Assembly (NCBI GenBank): GCA_017412765.1
Contig: JAFPWN010000047.1
Location: forward strand, 62,001 to 126,000
Direction: 5' to 3'
Length of the DNA: 64,000 nt
Origin: Oscillospiraceae bacterium
GTDB taxonomy: Bacteria > Bacillota > Clostridia > Oscillospirales > Oscillospiraceae
Below are positions 34,479 to 43,355 of the stretch, piece by piece. A model generated the notes under the pieces. It searched no databases and had not been told where the DNA came from. It saw nothing but the letters and a program-made list of their open reading frames with translations. Position 1 is the stretch's first letter. Each line of letters starts with the position of its first letter. The position numbers and the translations under genes were made by a program.

Positions 34479-34612
34479 TTTTCGCACCTGCCGCATTTAT
34501 CGCAGCTGTCGCAGGCGCCGCAGGAGCAGCCGTTTTTCTTTCTGACGCGGCTTATTGCAAAAAGAACGATTAAGACAAGCGCAAGTATGATCAAAATATC
34601 TGAGATGTTCAT
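34475..34612 (-). CDS. FeoB-associated Cys-rich membrane peptide
   Basis: A 45-residue peptide with one membrane helix (DILIILALVLIVLFAIS), a basic stretch RVRKK, and a Cys tail C-x-C-x2-C-x2-C-x2-C-x2-C. This is the pattern of the small FeoB-associated Cys-rich proteins. The cysteines could hold Fe2+ or an Fe-S cluster near the channel; the function is not proven. ATG 34612 overlaps the FeoB stop (ATGA) and its own stop overlaps the next ATG in the same way, so all three genes are translated as a coupled unit. Confidence 0.88.
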   Translation of the reverse strand: MNISDILIILALVLIVLFAISRVRKKNGCSCGACDSCDKCGRCEK

Positions 34613-36948
34613 ATAATCACCGAGCCTATAAGATGTACGATAAGCGTTACTGCCCAGGCGACTGCGCACTGAATAAGCACGATGCCGATCGCCCACTTGC
34701 CGCCGAGCTCACGGCGTACCGCGGCGATCGCGGCGACGCAGGGAGTGTAGATAAGCGAGAAAACGAGGATACAAAGACCGGAAAGAGTTGACATAACGCC
34801 CTCAAGACCGGCGGGGAAGAGGATCTCCATCGTTGCAACGACGCTCTCCTTGGCGATGAAGCCGGTGATAAGCGAGGTGCAGATGCGCCAGTCGCCGAGA
34901 CCGACGGGACTCATGATCGGCACGAGCAGGCCGGAGACTGTAGCGAGAATGCTCGAGTGCGGGTCGTCGGTCATATTGAAGCGCAGGTCGAAGTGCTGCA
35001 AAAACCAGATAACGATAGTAGCGAGCAGGATAACTGTAAAGGCGCGCTCGAGGAAGTCCTTTGCCTTTTCCCAGAGGAGGCGCACTACGTTTTTAAGTCC
35101 CGGCATACGGTAGTTCGGAAGCTCCATGACGAAGGGCACCGGCTCGCCCTTGAACATCGTATCCTTGTAGAGAAAAGCGGCGAGGATTCCGAGGATTATA
35201 CCGAGAACGTAAAGCCCGACCATGACGAGAGCGGCGTGATCGGGGAAGAACGCCGCGGCGAAGAAGCCGTAGATCGGCACCTTTGCAGAGCAGCTCATGA
35301 ACGGAGTGAGGAGGATCGTCATCTTTCTGTCGCGCTCGCTGGGAAGCGTGCGCGTGCTCATTACTGCCGGCACTGTGCAGCCGAATCCAATGAGCATCGG
35401 AACGATGCTCCTGCCGGAAAGACCGATCCGCCGCAGGAGCTTATCCATAAAGAACGCAACACGCGCGATGTAGCCGCTGTCCTCGAGCATTGAGAGGAAG
35501 AAAAACAGCGTTACGATTATCGGAAGAAAGCTCAGAACGCTTCCTACTCCTGCAAACAGTCCGTCAATAATGAGGCTGTGCAGAACGTCGCTGACGCCGG
35601 CTGAGGTCAGAAGCGCGTCCGTGTATCCTGCGAGCGCGTCGATCCCGCTCTCCAAAAGCTCCTGGAAGAAAAGACCTATTACGTTGAACGTGAGCCAGAA
35701 CACAAGCCCCATGATGAGAATAAAGGCGGGGATGGCGGTATATTTACCGGTCAGTATGCGGTCGATGCGCTCACTGCGAACTCTCTCACGGCTCTCCTCC
35801 GGCTTTTTGACGTTCTTCGCCGCTACGCGCTCGATAAAGGCAAAGCGCATATCAGCAATGGCGGCGCTGCGGTCGAGTCCGCACTCCTTTTCCATCTGGA
35901 GAACGATGTGCTCAACGGTTTCAAGCTCGTTTGCGTCGAGCTTCAGCTGCTCGGTGATGAGGCTGTCGCCTTCTATGAGCTTGCTCGCGGCAAAGCGAAT
36001 GGGCAATCCGGCTGCCCGAGCGTGATCCTCAATGAGGTGGCTTATCGCGTGCAGACAGCGATGAACGGCGCCTCCGTTGCGGCTGTCGTCACAGAAATCC
36101 TGCCTGAGAGGGCGCTCCTGATACTTTGCGATATGCACGGCGTGCTCTACAAGCTCGTCAACGCCGGAGTTTTTAGCGGCGGAGATCGCTACCACCGGTA
36201 CCCCGAGCATCGCCTCCATGCCGTTGATGTCCACGGTGCCGCCGTTTGACACAAGCTCGTCCATCATATTGAGCGCGACTACCATCGGCACGTTCATCTC
36301 AAGAAGCTGCATCGTGAGGTAGAGATTGCGCTCAATGTTCGTTGCGTCTACGATGTTGATTATCGCCTTCGGCTTTTCGTTCAGCACAAAATCGCGGCTG
36401 ACAAGCTCCTCGCCCGTGTAAGGCGACATCGAGTAGATGCCGGGCAGGTCGGTTATGAGCGTTTCGGGGTGGCTGCGGATAACGCCGTCCTTGCGGTCTA
36501 CCGTTACGCCCGGGAAATTTCCGACGTGCTGGCGCGAGCCGGTGAGCTGATTGAAGAGCGTAGTCTTACCGCTGTTCTGATTGCCGACAAGTCCGAAGGT
36601 GAGCGTAGTGCCGTCGGGCAGGGGATCGCCGGAGCCCTTCGGATGGAATTTTCCGCCCTCTCCGAGTCCGGGGTGCGGAGTTTTGCCCTTGTAGGAGTAT
36701 TTTCCGCTGTTGCCGCCGGTTTTATCCGTCTCGGCAATTTCGATTTTCTTCGCGTCATCAAGGCGGAGCGTCAGCTCATAGCCGTGGATCATGATCTCCA
36801 TCGGGTCGCCCATAGGCGCAAGCTTGACTGCCGTGAGATACGCTCCGGGGATAACGCCCATATCGAGAAAATGCTGTCTCAGCGCGCCGCTGCCGCCGAC
36901 GCTTCTGACAACGGCGCTGCGGCCGATCGGAAGTTCGTTCAGAGTCAT
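34609..36948 (-). CDS. feoB: Ferrous iron transporter FeoAB fusion
   Basis: A 779-residue protein. Residues 1-75 form a FeoA SH3-like domain (LPIGRSAVVRSVGGSGALRQ). A Gly/Lys/Pro linker (about 78-112) joins it to FeoB: the G-domain with GNQNSGKTTLF, DLPGIYSMSP and ALNMMD, a helical switch domain, and two Gate motifs with helices (VPMLIGFGCTVPAVMSTRTL, TPFMSCSAKVPIYGFFAA). It imports Fe2+ under anoxic conditions. The cytoplasmic FeoA part is normally a separate gene. The promoter lies in the AT-rich divergent region 36949-37101. Confidence 0.96.
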   Translation of the reverse strand: MTLNELPIGRSAVVRSVGGSGALRQHFLDMGVIPGAYLTAVKLAPMGDPMEIMIHGYELTLRLDDAKKIEIAETDKTGGNSGKYSYKGKTPHPGLGEGGKFHPKGSGDPLPDGTTLTFGLVGNQNSGKTTLFNQLTGSRQHVGNFPGVTVDRKDGVIRSHPETLITDLPGIYSMSPYTGEELVSRDFVLNEKPKAIINIVDATNIERNLYLTMQLLEMNVPMVVALNMMDELVSNGGTVDINGMEAMLGVPVVAISAAKNSGVDELVEHAVHIAKYQERPLRQDFCDDSRNGGAVHRCLHAISHLIEDHARAAGLPIRFAASKLIEGDSLITEQLKLDANELETVEHIVLQMEKECGLDRSAAIADMRFAFIERVAAKNVKKPEESRERVRSERIDRILTGKYTAIPAFILIMGLVFWLTFNVIGLFFQELLESGIDALAGYTDALLTSAGVSDVLHSLIIDGLFAGVGSVLSFLPIIVTLFFFLSMLEDSGYIARVAFFMDKLLRRIGLSGRSIVPMLIGFGCTVPAVMSTRTLPSERDRKMTILLTPFMSCSAKVPIYGFFAAAFFPDHAALVMVGLYVLGIILGILAAFLYKDTMFKGEPVPFVMELPNYRMPGLKNVVRLLWEKAKDFLERAFTVILLATIVIWFLQHFDLRFNMTDDPHSSILATVSGLLVPIMSPVGLGDWRICTSLITGFIAKESVVATMEILFPAGLEGVMSTLSGLCILVFSLIYTPCVAAIAAVRRELGGKWAIGIVLIQCAVAWAVTLIVHLIGSVII

Positions 36949-37040
36949 AATGAGCCTCTTTTATCTTTTTTAATGTAACTTTTATATTATACTACGGTAT
37001 ATTATAAATTGCACTACTTTTATTGGGTTTTTATGAGGGG

Positions 37041-37069
37041 TTGAACTCGGCAGATAAGTGTGTTATAAT
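37041..37069 (+). promoter_or_regulatory. Promoter of the LPG-synthase-like gene, in the feoAB divergent region
   Basis: TTGAAC (37041) and TATAAT (37064), spacer 17 bp, precede ATG 37102 by 32 bp. The 153-bp divergent region also holds overlapping TATAAT-like boxes on the other strand (around 36990-37012) that could serve feoAB. No clear Fur-type palindrome was recognised. Confidence 0.7.
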
Positions 37070-37101
37070 AATACATTATTATTGTTCGGATGGTTTTATA
37101 A

Positions 37102-38142
37102 ATGCAGGAAGAAAAAAACGGGAGAAAAAAGCGGATACTTACGCTTCTCGTAACTCTCGCAATCAATATCGTGATCGTCGCCGTAATTGCAGTCCTAGAA
37201 TTCGGGGACGACGTTAAAAACGCTGAGCGCATCGCGCTCTCGCAGCTCTCGCTGTGGTTTATCGCCGCCGGAGTTTTGCTCTTCGGAGTTGCTGTGCTGA
37301 CAGACTACCTCAAATATTCGCGCATGATCGAGCTGAGCGAGGGCAAAAGGCTGCCGGACGCCGCGCTCAGATGCGGTATCCTCGGCAAGTACTACGATAA
37401 CATCACCCCGTTCGGCGCGGGAGGACAGCCTTTCCAGATTATGTTCCTCAAAAAGCGCGGACTCTCGACCGGCTCCGCGAGCGCGATACCGATCGCGGCA
37501 TTCCTCTCGCAGCAGATCGCGTTCGGACTTGTCGCCATCGTCGTTTTTGCCGCCAACCGCGACGTTATCGCAGACGCTCCGGTGGTGCGCGTAAGCGCGT
37601 ACTTCGGACTTGTGATGTACATGATCCTGCCGGTTTTCATTCTGCTGTTCGCCGTTTTTCCGAAGCCCTTTGAGAAGCTTATGGTTTGCCTTACCCATCT
37701 TCTCGGAAAACTCAAACTTTTTAAGGACCCGGAGGGTGCGAAAAAGAAGGTCTACGACACGCTCGACGAGTACGTCAGCAGCATAAGAACGATAATCAAG
37801 GATCCGAAAACGGTCATAGAGCTGATGCTCTACTCAGTTTTATATCAGCTCGTTATTATGAGCATACCGTTTTGTATGCTCCGCGGCTTCGGCGGCGAAT
37901 CGAGCTGGTGGACGGCGTTCTCGCTCACGGTCTATATCTATGCCGCTATAACTATCATCCCGACGCCGGGCAACTCCGGCGCTGCGGAGGGCTCGTTTTA
38001 CGCGGTTTTCTCATCGCTCGAGGGCGGATTTCTCTTCTGGGCTATGATACTGTGGCGCGTGCTCGTCTATTACTCGTGGCTCGTGCTTGGAGTCATAGTC
38101 ATCGCTACAAGCGCAGGAACCGACAACGAAATAAAAAAATGA
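37102..38142 (+). CDS. Lysylphosphatidylglycerol synthetase/UPF0104-type membrane protein
   Basis: A 346-residue polytopic protein of the LPG_synthase_TM (flippase) family, without the soluble aminoacyl-transfer domain of MprF. Family marks are GKYYDNITPFGAGGQPFQIMFL and TIIPTPGNSGAAEGSFYAVF. Stand-alone members are thought to move or modify lipids, but the substrate is not known. The TGA stop lies inside the left copy of the hairpin that flanks repeat copy B, so the element inserted just after this gene without breaking it. Confidence 0.88.
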   Translation: MQEEKNGRKKRILTLLVTLAINIVIVAVIAVLEFGDDVKNAERIALSQLSLWFIAAGVLLFGVAVLTDYLKYSRMIELSEGKRLPDAALRCGILGKYYDNITPFGAGGQPFQIMFLKKRGLSTGSASAIPIAAFLSQQIAFGLVAIVVFAANRDVIADAPVVRVSAYFGLVMYMILPVFILLFAVFPKPFEKLMVCLTHLLGKLKLFKDPEGAKKKVYDTLDEYVSSIRTIIKDPKTVIELMLYSVLYQLVIMSIPFCMLRGFGGESSWWTAFSLTVYIYAAITIIPTPGNSGAAEGSFYAVFSSLEGGFLFWAMILWRVLVYYSWLVLGVIVIATSAGTDNEIKK

Positions 38143-38348
38143 ACGGCTCGTCCGTTCATTTCAATGCGTCGGCAAAGCCTCCGCATCGAACATATTTTGC
38201 ACTCTCGGAGCGCAAAATATGACGCCTGCGGGCCTGTGTGCGACGTGAAGGGGCCTCTCGGCCGGCCCCTTCACAGAACCCCGCCTCCTTTGTCCAACGC
38301 TTTTTCGTTTTGTCTGCAGTCTGAAATGAACGGCTCGTCCGTTCATTT
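38137..38348 (+). mobile_element. Copy B of the dispersed element with duplicated stem-loop
   Basis: Core 38162-38323 (162 bp) starts CAATGCGTCG and ends CTGCAGTCTG. The flanking 25-bp hairpin (10-bp stem AAATGAACGG / CCGTTCATTT, loop CTCGT) is repeated exactly at 38137-38161 and 38324-38348. The hairpin sequence is unrelated to those at copies A and C. The right copy has the T run of a terminator. Internal hairpins are as in copy A, with one stem change (GCACTC against GAGCGC). Confidence 0.85.
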
Positions 38349-38373
38349 TTACTATATGGAGGGGAGTGAAACG

Positions 38374-39219
38374 ATGCGCGATTCCGCAGGCTCTATCGGC
38401 AGAGTTTACGCCGAGATGGTAGTAAGAAAAGACGGCTTCGTTATGAAAAGCCACCACTGTCACCCGTATTTTGAGCTGTTTACTATCGAGACAGGCGGCT
38501 GCCGTTTTCTCATAGAGGACGAGATGTTCGACATTCGTCCGGGCGACTTTATCCTTATCCCGCCGAACGTCCTGCACTACACACGCTATCTCTTCGGAGA
38601 GAGCAAGAGGTGCAGCATATTCTTCCGAGCGGAGGATATTGACGAGGCTACCGCGGCGGAGATGCCCGGCGGAGCGGACTTTTTTTCCGAGCCGAGGATG
38701 TTTCAGGCGCCGGAGAGCGGAAGGGGCGATTTCTCGGCGCTGCTCGCAAGGATGTTCCGTGAAAACCGCATAGGCGACGCTCTCAGCGGCAAAATACTGC
38801 GCGCGATGCTCCAGGAGCTGCTGCTTCTCGGCGCGAGAGAGTGCGAGTTCATGAGCGAGGTGCCGGAGAATATCCACACCACCGACAAGCGCATAGTCAG
38901 CGCGGCGAAGTTCATAAGCCGACACTTTGCCGAGGAGATCACCACCGAGGACGTAGCGAAAGCCGTGGGATTCAGCCCGAATTACCTCAGCCGCAAGTTC
39001 AAGGAGGCGTGCGGACTCGGAGTACACGGCTATATCTCGTTTATCCGGCTGCGCCACGCGGCGATGGAGCTTATCGGAACCGACGACACCGTGACCGACA
39101 TCGCTCTGCGATGCGGCTTTTCGGACTCAAACTATTTCAAGGACGCATTCAAGCTCGCTTACGGCGTCACTCCGCGCGAATATCGCAAGGAGAGTGTTGA
39201 AAAATCCGTACTTTTATAA
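38374..39219 (+). CDS. AraC-family transcriptional regulator with cupin sensor
   Basis: A 281-residue regulator. The N-terminal AraC-type cupin has HHCHPYFELFTIETG and GDFILIPPNVLHYT; the C-terminal domain has two helix-turn-helix units (ITTEDVAKAVGFSPNYLSRKFK; VTDIALRCGFSDSNYFKDAFK, then GVTPREYRK). ATG 38374, 7 bp after GGAGGGGAG, is preferred over longer readings that would run into the repeat element. It lies before a MATE exporter on the same strand, which it may control; the ligand is not visible. Confidence 0.9.
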   Translation: MRDSAGSIGRVYAEMVVRKDGFVMKSHHCHPYFELFTIETGGCRFLIEDEMFDIRPGDFILIPPNVLHYTRYLFGESKRCSIFFRAEDIDEATAAEMPGGADFFSEPRMFQAPESGRGDFSALLARMFRENRIGDALSGKILRAMLQELLLLGARECEFMSEVPENIHTTDKRIVSAAKFISRHFAEEITTEDVAKAVGFSPNYLSRKFKEACGLGVHGYISFIRLRHAAMELIGTDDTVTDIALRCGFSDSNYFKDAFKLAYGVTPREYRKESVEKSVLL

Positions 39220-39296
39220 AATATAGGCTAAAAAACAGTAGAAATTAAGGAATAATTGGTGTATTCTCAGCTCAGAAAGAAAAGAGGGCTGTGAAT

Positions 39297-40673
39297 ATGA
39301 AAGCCGAACTGTCAAAAAAAGATCAGAAGTTTCTCGACCTGAGCCTCAACGGGAATATGTGGAAGGTCATTCTCGTTATCGGCACGCCGCTTGCGCTCTA
39401 TCAGGAGCTTAGCCAGATATTTACGATACTTGACACGATGATGGCGTCGCACATAAGCGACGTTGCAGTATCCGCCGTCGCGTATCTCTCACAGATAAAC
39501 CACCTGCTGAGCGCGGTCGGGCAGGGACTTGCCGTCGGCGCGGGAATACAGATCAGCCTCGCCTACGGGCAGGGCGACCTTGAGATGGTGCGAAAGCGTG
39601 TGAGCACGCTCTATCTTATATGCCTTGCCGTCGGACTCGGCATGCTGCTCATAATACTGCCGTTCACTGGCCAGTTCCTGAAGCTCGCCGGAACTCCGGA
39701 CAGCCTTATCGAGGTCGGCGCTCAGTATTTCATCGTACAGCTCTTTACGATGGTCATAACCTTTATGAACAACGTCTACATAGCGGTCGAGCGCGCGAGA
39801 GGCAACGCGGGCAGGATTTTCCGCCTGAACCTCATCGTCATCGTTCTCAAGCTCTCGCTGACAGCACTATTTGTCTACGTATTCAACCAGGGACTTGTGA
39901 TGATTGGCGTCGCATCTCTTGCGAGCCAGCTCGTACTTCTCGTATTCGCGGTCAAAAACAGCCTCGCCGGGGATAACGCTTTCTCGTTCAGCGCGAAGGC
40001 GATAACCTTTGAGCGCCAGGTCGCGGGTCCGATGATAAGCCGCTCGGTGCCGGTTATCGCGGAAAAAGGGCTGTTCGCGTTCGGCAAGACTATCGTAAAC
40101 TCCATGTGCACGCTCTACGGCGACACCATGGTCGGCGCTATGGGAGTGTCGAACAATCTCGGCGGCTTCACTACCAATCCGCAGAACGGATATCAGGAGG
40201 GCGCGGCTTCGATCATCAGCCAAAACTACGGAGCAGGCAAGTACAGGCGCGTGCTGAAAGCCTTTACCTGCGTGCTCGTTATAAACGTGATCCTCGGCGC
40301 GGTTATCTCGGGGCTTGAGATATGGCAGATGGATGCGCTCGCCTCGCTCTTCGACTCCGGCAGCGCGGAATTTCACGATATGATAAAGATCGTGTACAGC
40401 TTTGAGGCGTTCGGCGCGGTGCCGCTCGGCATAAACGCCTCGGTAATGGCGCTTCTCTACGGCCTCGGCTACACGAAGCTCACGATGGTGCTGAATATGG
40501 CGCGCGTGTTCGTTTTCAGAATACCGGTGTTCTGGTTTTTACAGAACTTCACGAATTTCGGTGAAGCGAGCGTCGGTATCGTGATGATGGTGAGCAATAT
40601 CTCCGTCGCGGTAGTGAGCGGTATAACGGCGATATTCGTAATAAAGAGATTCAAAAAGGTTCACGATATATAA
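39297..40673 (+). CDS. MATE family efflux transporter
   Basis: A 458-residue exporter with twelve predicted membrane helices in two bundles. Typical marks are ITLDTMMASHIS-like FTILDTMMASHISD in helix 1, YNNVYIAVERARGNAG in the middle and GYQEGAASIISQNYGAG opening the second half. MATE proteins pump cationic drugs or metabolites using a Na+ or H+ gradient. ATG 39297 has AGAGGG 8 bp upstream and is preferred to GTG 39291. The gene follows the AraC regulator by 77 bp and ends with a strong terminator. Confidence 0.92.
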   Translation: MKAELSKKDQKFLDLSLNGNMWKVILVIGTPLALYQELSQIFTILDTMMASHISDVAVSAVAYLSQINHLLSAVGQGLAVGAGIQISLAYGQGDLEMVRKRVSTLYLICLAVGLGMLLIILPFTGQFLKLAGTPDSLIEVGAQYFIVQLFTMVITFMNNVYIAVERARGNAGRIFRLNLIVIVLKLSLTALFVYVFNQGLVMIGVASLASQLVLLVFAVKNSLAGDNAFSFSAKAITFERQVAGPMISRSVPVIAEKGLFAFGKTIVNSMCTLYGDTMVGAMGVSNNLGGFTTNPQNGYQEGAASIISQNYGAGKYRRVLKAFTCVLVINVILGAVISGLEIWQMDALASLFDSGSAEFHDMIKIVYSFEAFGAVPLGINASVMALLYGLGYTKLTMVLNMARVFVFRIPVFWFLQNFTNFGEASVGIVMMVSNISVAVVSGITAIFVIKRFKKVHDI

Positions 40674-40678
40674 AAAAT

Positions 40679-40712
40679 CCTCCTGCCGAATTACGGCAGG
40701 AGGCAATTTTTT
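40679..40712. terminator. Terminator between the MATE and isomerase genes
   Basis: CCTCCTGCCG (40679) pairs with CGGCAGGAGG (40694), loop AATTA, followed by CAATTTTTTA. It is shared by the two convergent genes. Confidence 0.85.
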
Positions 40713-42189
40713 ATGCCCAGGGGTTCTCGGTGGGATAGGGGAGGGATTTCGGCTGATTCCAGGCGATGTCCTTAACGCCGAGGAGCTTCATTACCTCGAA
40801 GAGAGCCTTGCCGAAGTGGCCGAACGCTACGGCGCCGTGGTGCGGATAGCGCTTCTCGATGAGAACGTGGCGGTAAAATCTTCCCATCTCCTTGATGGCG
40901 AAAACGCCGATGCCGCCGAAGCTGGTAGTGCGGACGGGGAGCACCTCGCCTTCCGCGATGTAGGAGCGGACGACGCCCTCGGAATCGCACTGGAGGCGGT
41001 AGAAGGTGATCTCGCCGGGAGCGATGTCGCCCTCGAGAGTGCCGCGGGTGAAGTCGGGATCGGATCCCTCCGGCTCGAGAAGTCTGTGCTGAATGAGCTG
41101 ATACTTGACCGCTCTGTCGGAGCACATCTTGCAGGAGGGGGTGTTTCCGCAGTGGAAGCCCATGAAGGTGTCGGTGAGGGTGTAATCGTACTTGCCCTTG
41201 ATCTCACTCTCCCACATAGAGGCGGGAACGGAGTTGTTTATGTCGAGGATCGTAACAGCGTCGCCGGATATGCAGGAGCCTATGTACTCACTGAGCGCGC
41301 CGTAGATATCGACCTCGCAGGCTACGGGAATGCCGCGGGAGGCGAGGCGGGAGTTCACAAAGCACGGCTCGAAGCCGAACTCCTTGGGGAAAGCGGGCCA
41401 GCACTTGTCGGCAAAGGCGACGTACTTGCGCGCGCCCTTGTGCTTCTCTGCCCAGTCGAGGAGCGTAAGCTCAAACTGCGCCATTCTCGGGAGCATCTCG
41501 GGATAGCGGTTGCCGCTCATACCGAGCTCCTTCGCCATATCGTCGCAGACGGCGGGGATGCGCGGATCGTCCTTGTGCTCGCGGTAGCTTACGAGAAGGT
41601 CAAGCTCGGAGTTCTCCTCAATCTCAACGCCGAGCTCATAAAGACCCTTGATGGGCGCGTTGCAGGCGAAGAAGTCCTGCGGGCGCGGGCCGAAGGTGAT
41701 GATCTTGAGGTTCTTGACGCCGATGACCGCTCTTGCGATGGGAACGAATTCCGCGATCATCTTTGCGATGTCCTCGGCGGTGCCGACGGGGTACTCGGGA
41801 ATGTAGCCCTTCAGGTGGCGCATACCGAGATTGTAGGAGCAGTTGAGCATACCGCAGTATGCGTCGCCGCGGCCGTTGATGAGGTCGCCGTCACCCTCGG
41901 CAGCGGCAACGAACATAACGGGGCCGTCGAAGTACTTGGCGATGAGGGTTTCGGGAGTTTCGGGGCCGAAGTTGCCGAGGAAAACGACAAGGGCGTTGCA
42001 CTCAGCCTTCTTTACGTCCTCGACGGCGCGGAGCATATCGCACTCGTTCTCAACGGTCACGGGGCAGTCGTAGATCTCGCCCTTGACAGCCTTGACGATA
42101 TTCTCGCGGCGGGCTTCGGAGAGAGTGATGGGGAAGCAGTCGCGGCTTACAGCCACGATTCCGAGCTTTACTACGGGTATGTTGTTCAT
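40711..42189 (-). CDS. L-fucose/L-arabinose isomerase-family protein
   Basis: A 492-residue protein of the FucI/AraA superfamily, ketol isomerases using Mn2+. It has an N-terminal alpha/beta part (VVFLGNFGPETPETLIAKYF) and the C-terminal half with CFVNSRLASRGIPVACEVDIYGAL and TFMGFHCGNTPSC. It is the last gene of an operon with a xylulokinase-type kinase and near a GH43 enzyme, and no xylA or araA is seen in the window. A role as the pentose isomerase (D-xylose, L-arabinose or D-arabinose) is therefore likely but not proven. Its ATG overlaps the DUF4867 stop (ATGA). Confidence 0.85.
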   Translation of the reverse strand: MNNIPVVKLGIVAVSRDCFPITLSEARRENIVKAVKGEIYDCPVTVENECDMLRAVEDVKKAECNALVVFLGNFGPETPETLIAKYFDGPVMFVAAAEGDGDLINGRGDAYCGMLNCSYNLGMRHLKGYIPEYPVGTAEDIAKMIAEFVPIARAVIGVKNLKIITFGPRPQDFFACNAPIKGLYELGVEIEENSELDLLVSYREHKDDPRIPAVCDDMAKELGMSGNRYPEMLPRMAQFELTLLDWAEKHKGARKYVAFADKCWPAFPKEFGFEPCFVNSRLASRGIPVACEVDIYGALSEYIGSCISGDAVTILDINNSVPASMWESEIKGKYDYTLTDTFMGFHCGNTPSCKMCSDRAVKYQLIQHRLLEPEGSDPDFTRGTLEGDIAPGEITFYRLQCDSEGVVRSYIAEGEVLPVRTTSFGGIGVFAIKEMGRFYRHVLIEKRYPHHGAVAFGHFGKALFEVMKLLGVKDIAWNQPKSLPYPTENPWA

Positions 42190-42827
42190 TTGAGATCCTC
42201 CTCAATGTTAATGTTTTTGCCGTAAAGTCCTACGAATGCTCCGCGTTCCGCTTCCTTGCTCTCGGCGTGGGCAAGAAGCCACTTGTTGCGCGCCCAGAGA
42301 AGCTTATCCTCGGAGTTTTTGACCGCTATCTCAGGCTTGTAGAGGTTCGTGCCGTCGGGAAGCGCGACGGCTACCCGGAAATAACCGCTCTTTTTCGCGT
42401 TGCAGGGCGCGTAGTGCAGAGTGGTGGCATAGACCTCTACAACCGCTCCTGCCGGAACCTTGAACGCCTTGACCTTGTCGGTATTGAGCTGCCAGCCCTC
42501 GCCGATGTCGTCCGTTTTCGCAAGCAGAAGGATGAAATCCTCAGTGCCGATGTTTATCTCGCTGTCGCGGTGGTATTCAAGACAGTTGAGCTTGGTGTTT
42601 CTGCCCCAGCACATTCCGAGCTGGATCGGCATATCGCCGTAGGCGCGGGTCTGAAGCTCGTCGAAGATCCTGCACTTCTCGAGGCTTGCTATGCCGGCCT
42701 CGTACTTCGTGCCGGAGGAGGGAAGAACGATCTTATCCATCTCGGCGCAGAGCTCTTTCGTGTCATAGCCCTCGAGCACCTTGCCGTAGGGCTTGAATTC
42801 GGGGTCGTAAATTGAGTAAAAGTACAT
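42186..42827 (-). CDS. DUF4867 family protein (cupin-like)
   Basis: A 213-residue protein of the DUF4867 family, which is usually found beside FucI-like isomerases. The core CLEYHRDSEINIGTEDFILLL and FKVPAGAVVEVYATTLHYAPC has the look of a cupin or ureidoglycolate-lyase-like beta barrel with His and Glu as possible metal ligands. It may act as a mutarotase, lyase or isomerase helper; its function is unknown. It is translationally coupled to the isomerase (4-bp ATGA overlap) and starts 12 bp after the upstream membrane gene. Confidence 0.85.
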   Translation of the reverse strand: MYFYSIYDPEFKPYGKVLEGYDTKELCAEMDKIVLPSSGTKYEAGIASLEKCRIFDELQTRAYGDMPIQLGMCWGRNTKLNCLEYHRDSEINIGTEDFILLLAKTDDIGEGWQLNTDKVKAFKVPAGAVVEVYATTLHYAPCNAKKSGYFRVAVALPDGTNLYKPEIAVKNSEDKLLWARNKWLLAHAESKEAERGAFVGLYGKNINIEEDLK

Positions 42828-42839
42828 TTTCGTGCCTCC

Positions 42840-43343
42840 TTATAAGTATAGAGTCGGGAGTAAAAACGTCCACGGCGCCGAGATGATCGAGACCGCGAGC
42901 GCGGCGTTTCTCGACTCCATCAGCGTCACCTCGTGGGTAGCGTAAAGTATGCGCTTCGTGATTCTGTATGAGAGTACGGCGGCGAAGAATATGAGAATAA
43001 GCTCGAAGATCGCGCAGGTCGGATGCGAGAGCGGGTTCTTGATCGCACCCTCGGCAAATGAGATGAGCCACTCGACGGAGCTCGTTTCGTATTTCTCATA
43101 GTACGCGGTAAATATCTCCCCGACTCTCGTCGCCGCAAAGGTGTTGAAGGCTCTGAATACAAGGTAGATCGCGCAGTCTGCGGCAGCGATCTTCCACCAT
43201 ACGGAGAAGATTATCTTCATGCGCTTTGCTTTCTCGCGCTTTCTCAGCGTATATCGGAGCGCGAGAAACTCCGCAAGTCTGTACCAGGCGAAAAATATGA
43301 GTATCGTAGGAATAAAAATCAGATAATTCGGGTTCAGATTCAT
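42840..43343 (-). CDS. Unknown four-helix membrane protein, paralogue of the preceding gene
   Basis: A 167-residue protein from ATG 43343, with AAGGCGG 7 bp upstream; a GTG two codons earlier is too close to the ribosome site. It has about four hydrophobic helices, a basic loop (RYTLRKREKAKRMK), a WWKI motif and a C-terminal signature SAPWTFLLPTLYL. The upstream gene has the same plan (WWKI, then TAPWTFFIPTFWF), so the two are tandem paralogues. No known family is recognised. Both lie between the xylulokinase-like gene and DUF4867, and may act in sugar uptake or as a membrane complex. Confidence 0.75.
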   Translation of the reverse strand: MNLNPNYLIFIPTILIFFAWYRLAEFLALRYTLRKREKAKRMKIIFSVWWKIAAADCAIYLVFRAFNTFAATRVGEIFTAYYEKYETSSVEWLISFAEGAIKNPLSHPTCAIFELILIFFAAVLSYRITKRILYATHEVTLMESRNAALAVSIISAPWTFLLPTLYL

Positions 43344-43355
43344 GATCACACCGCC

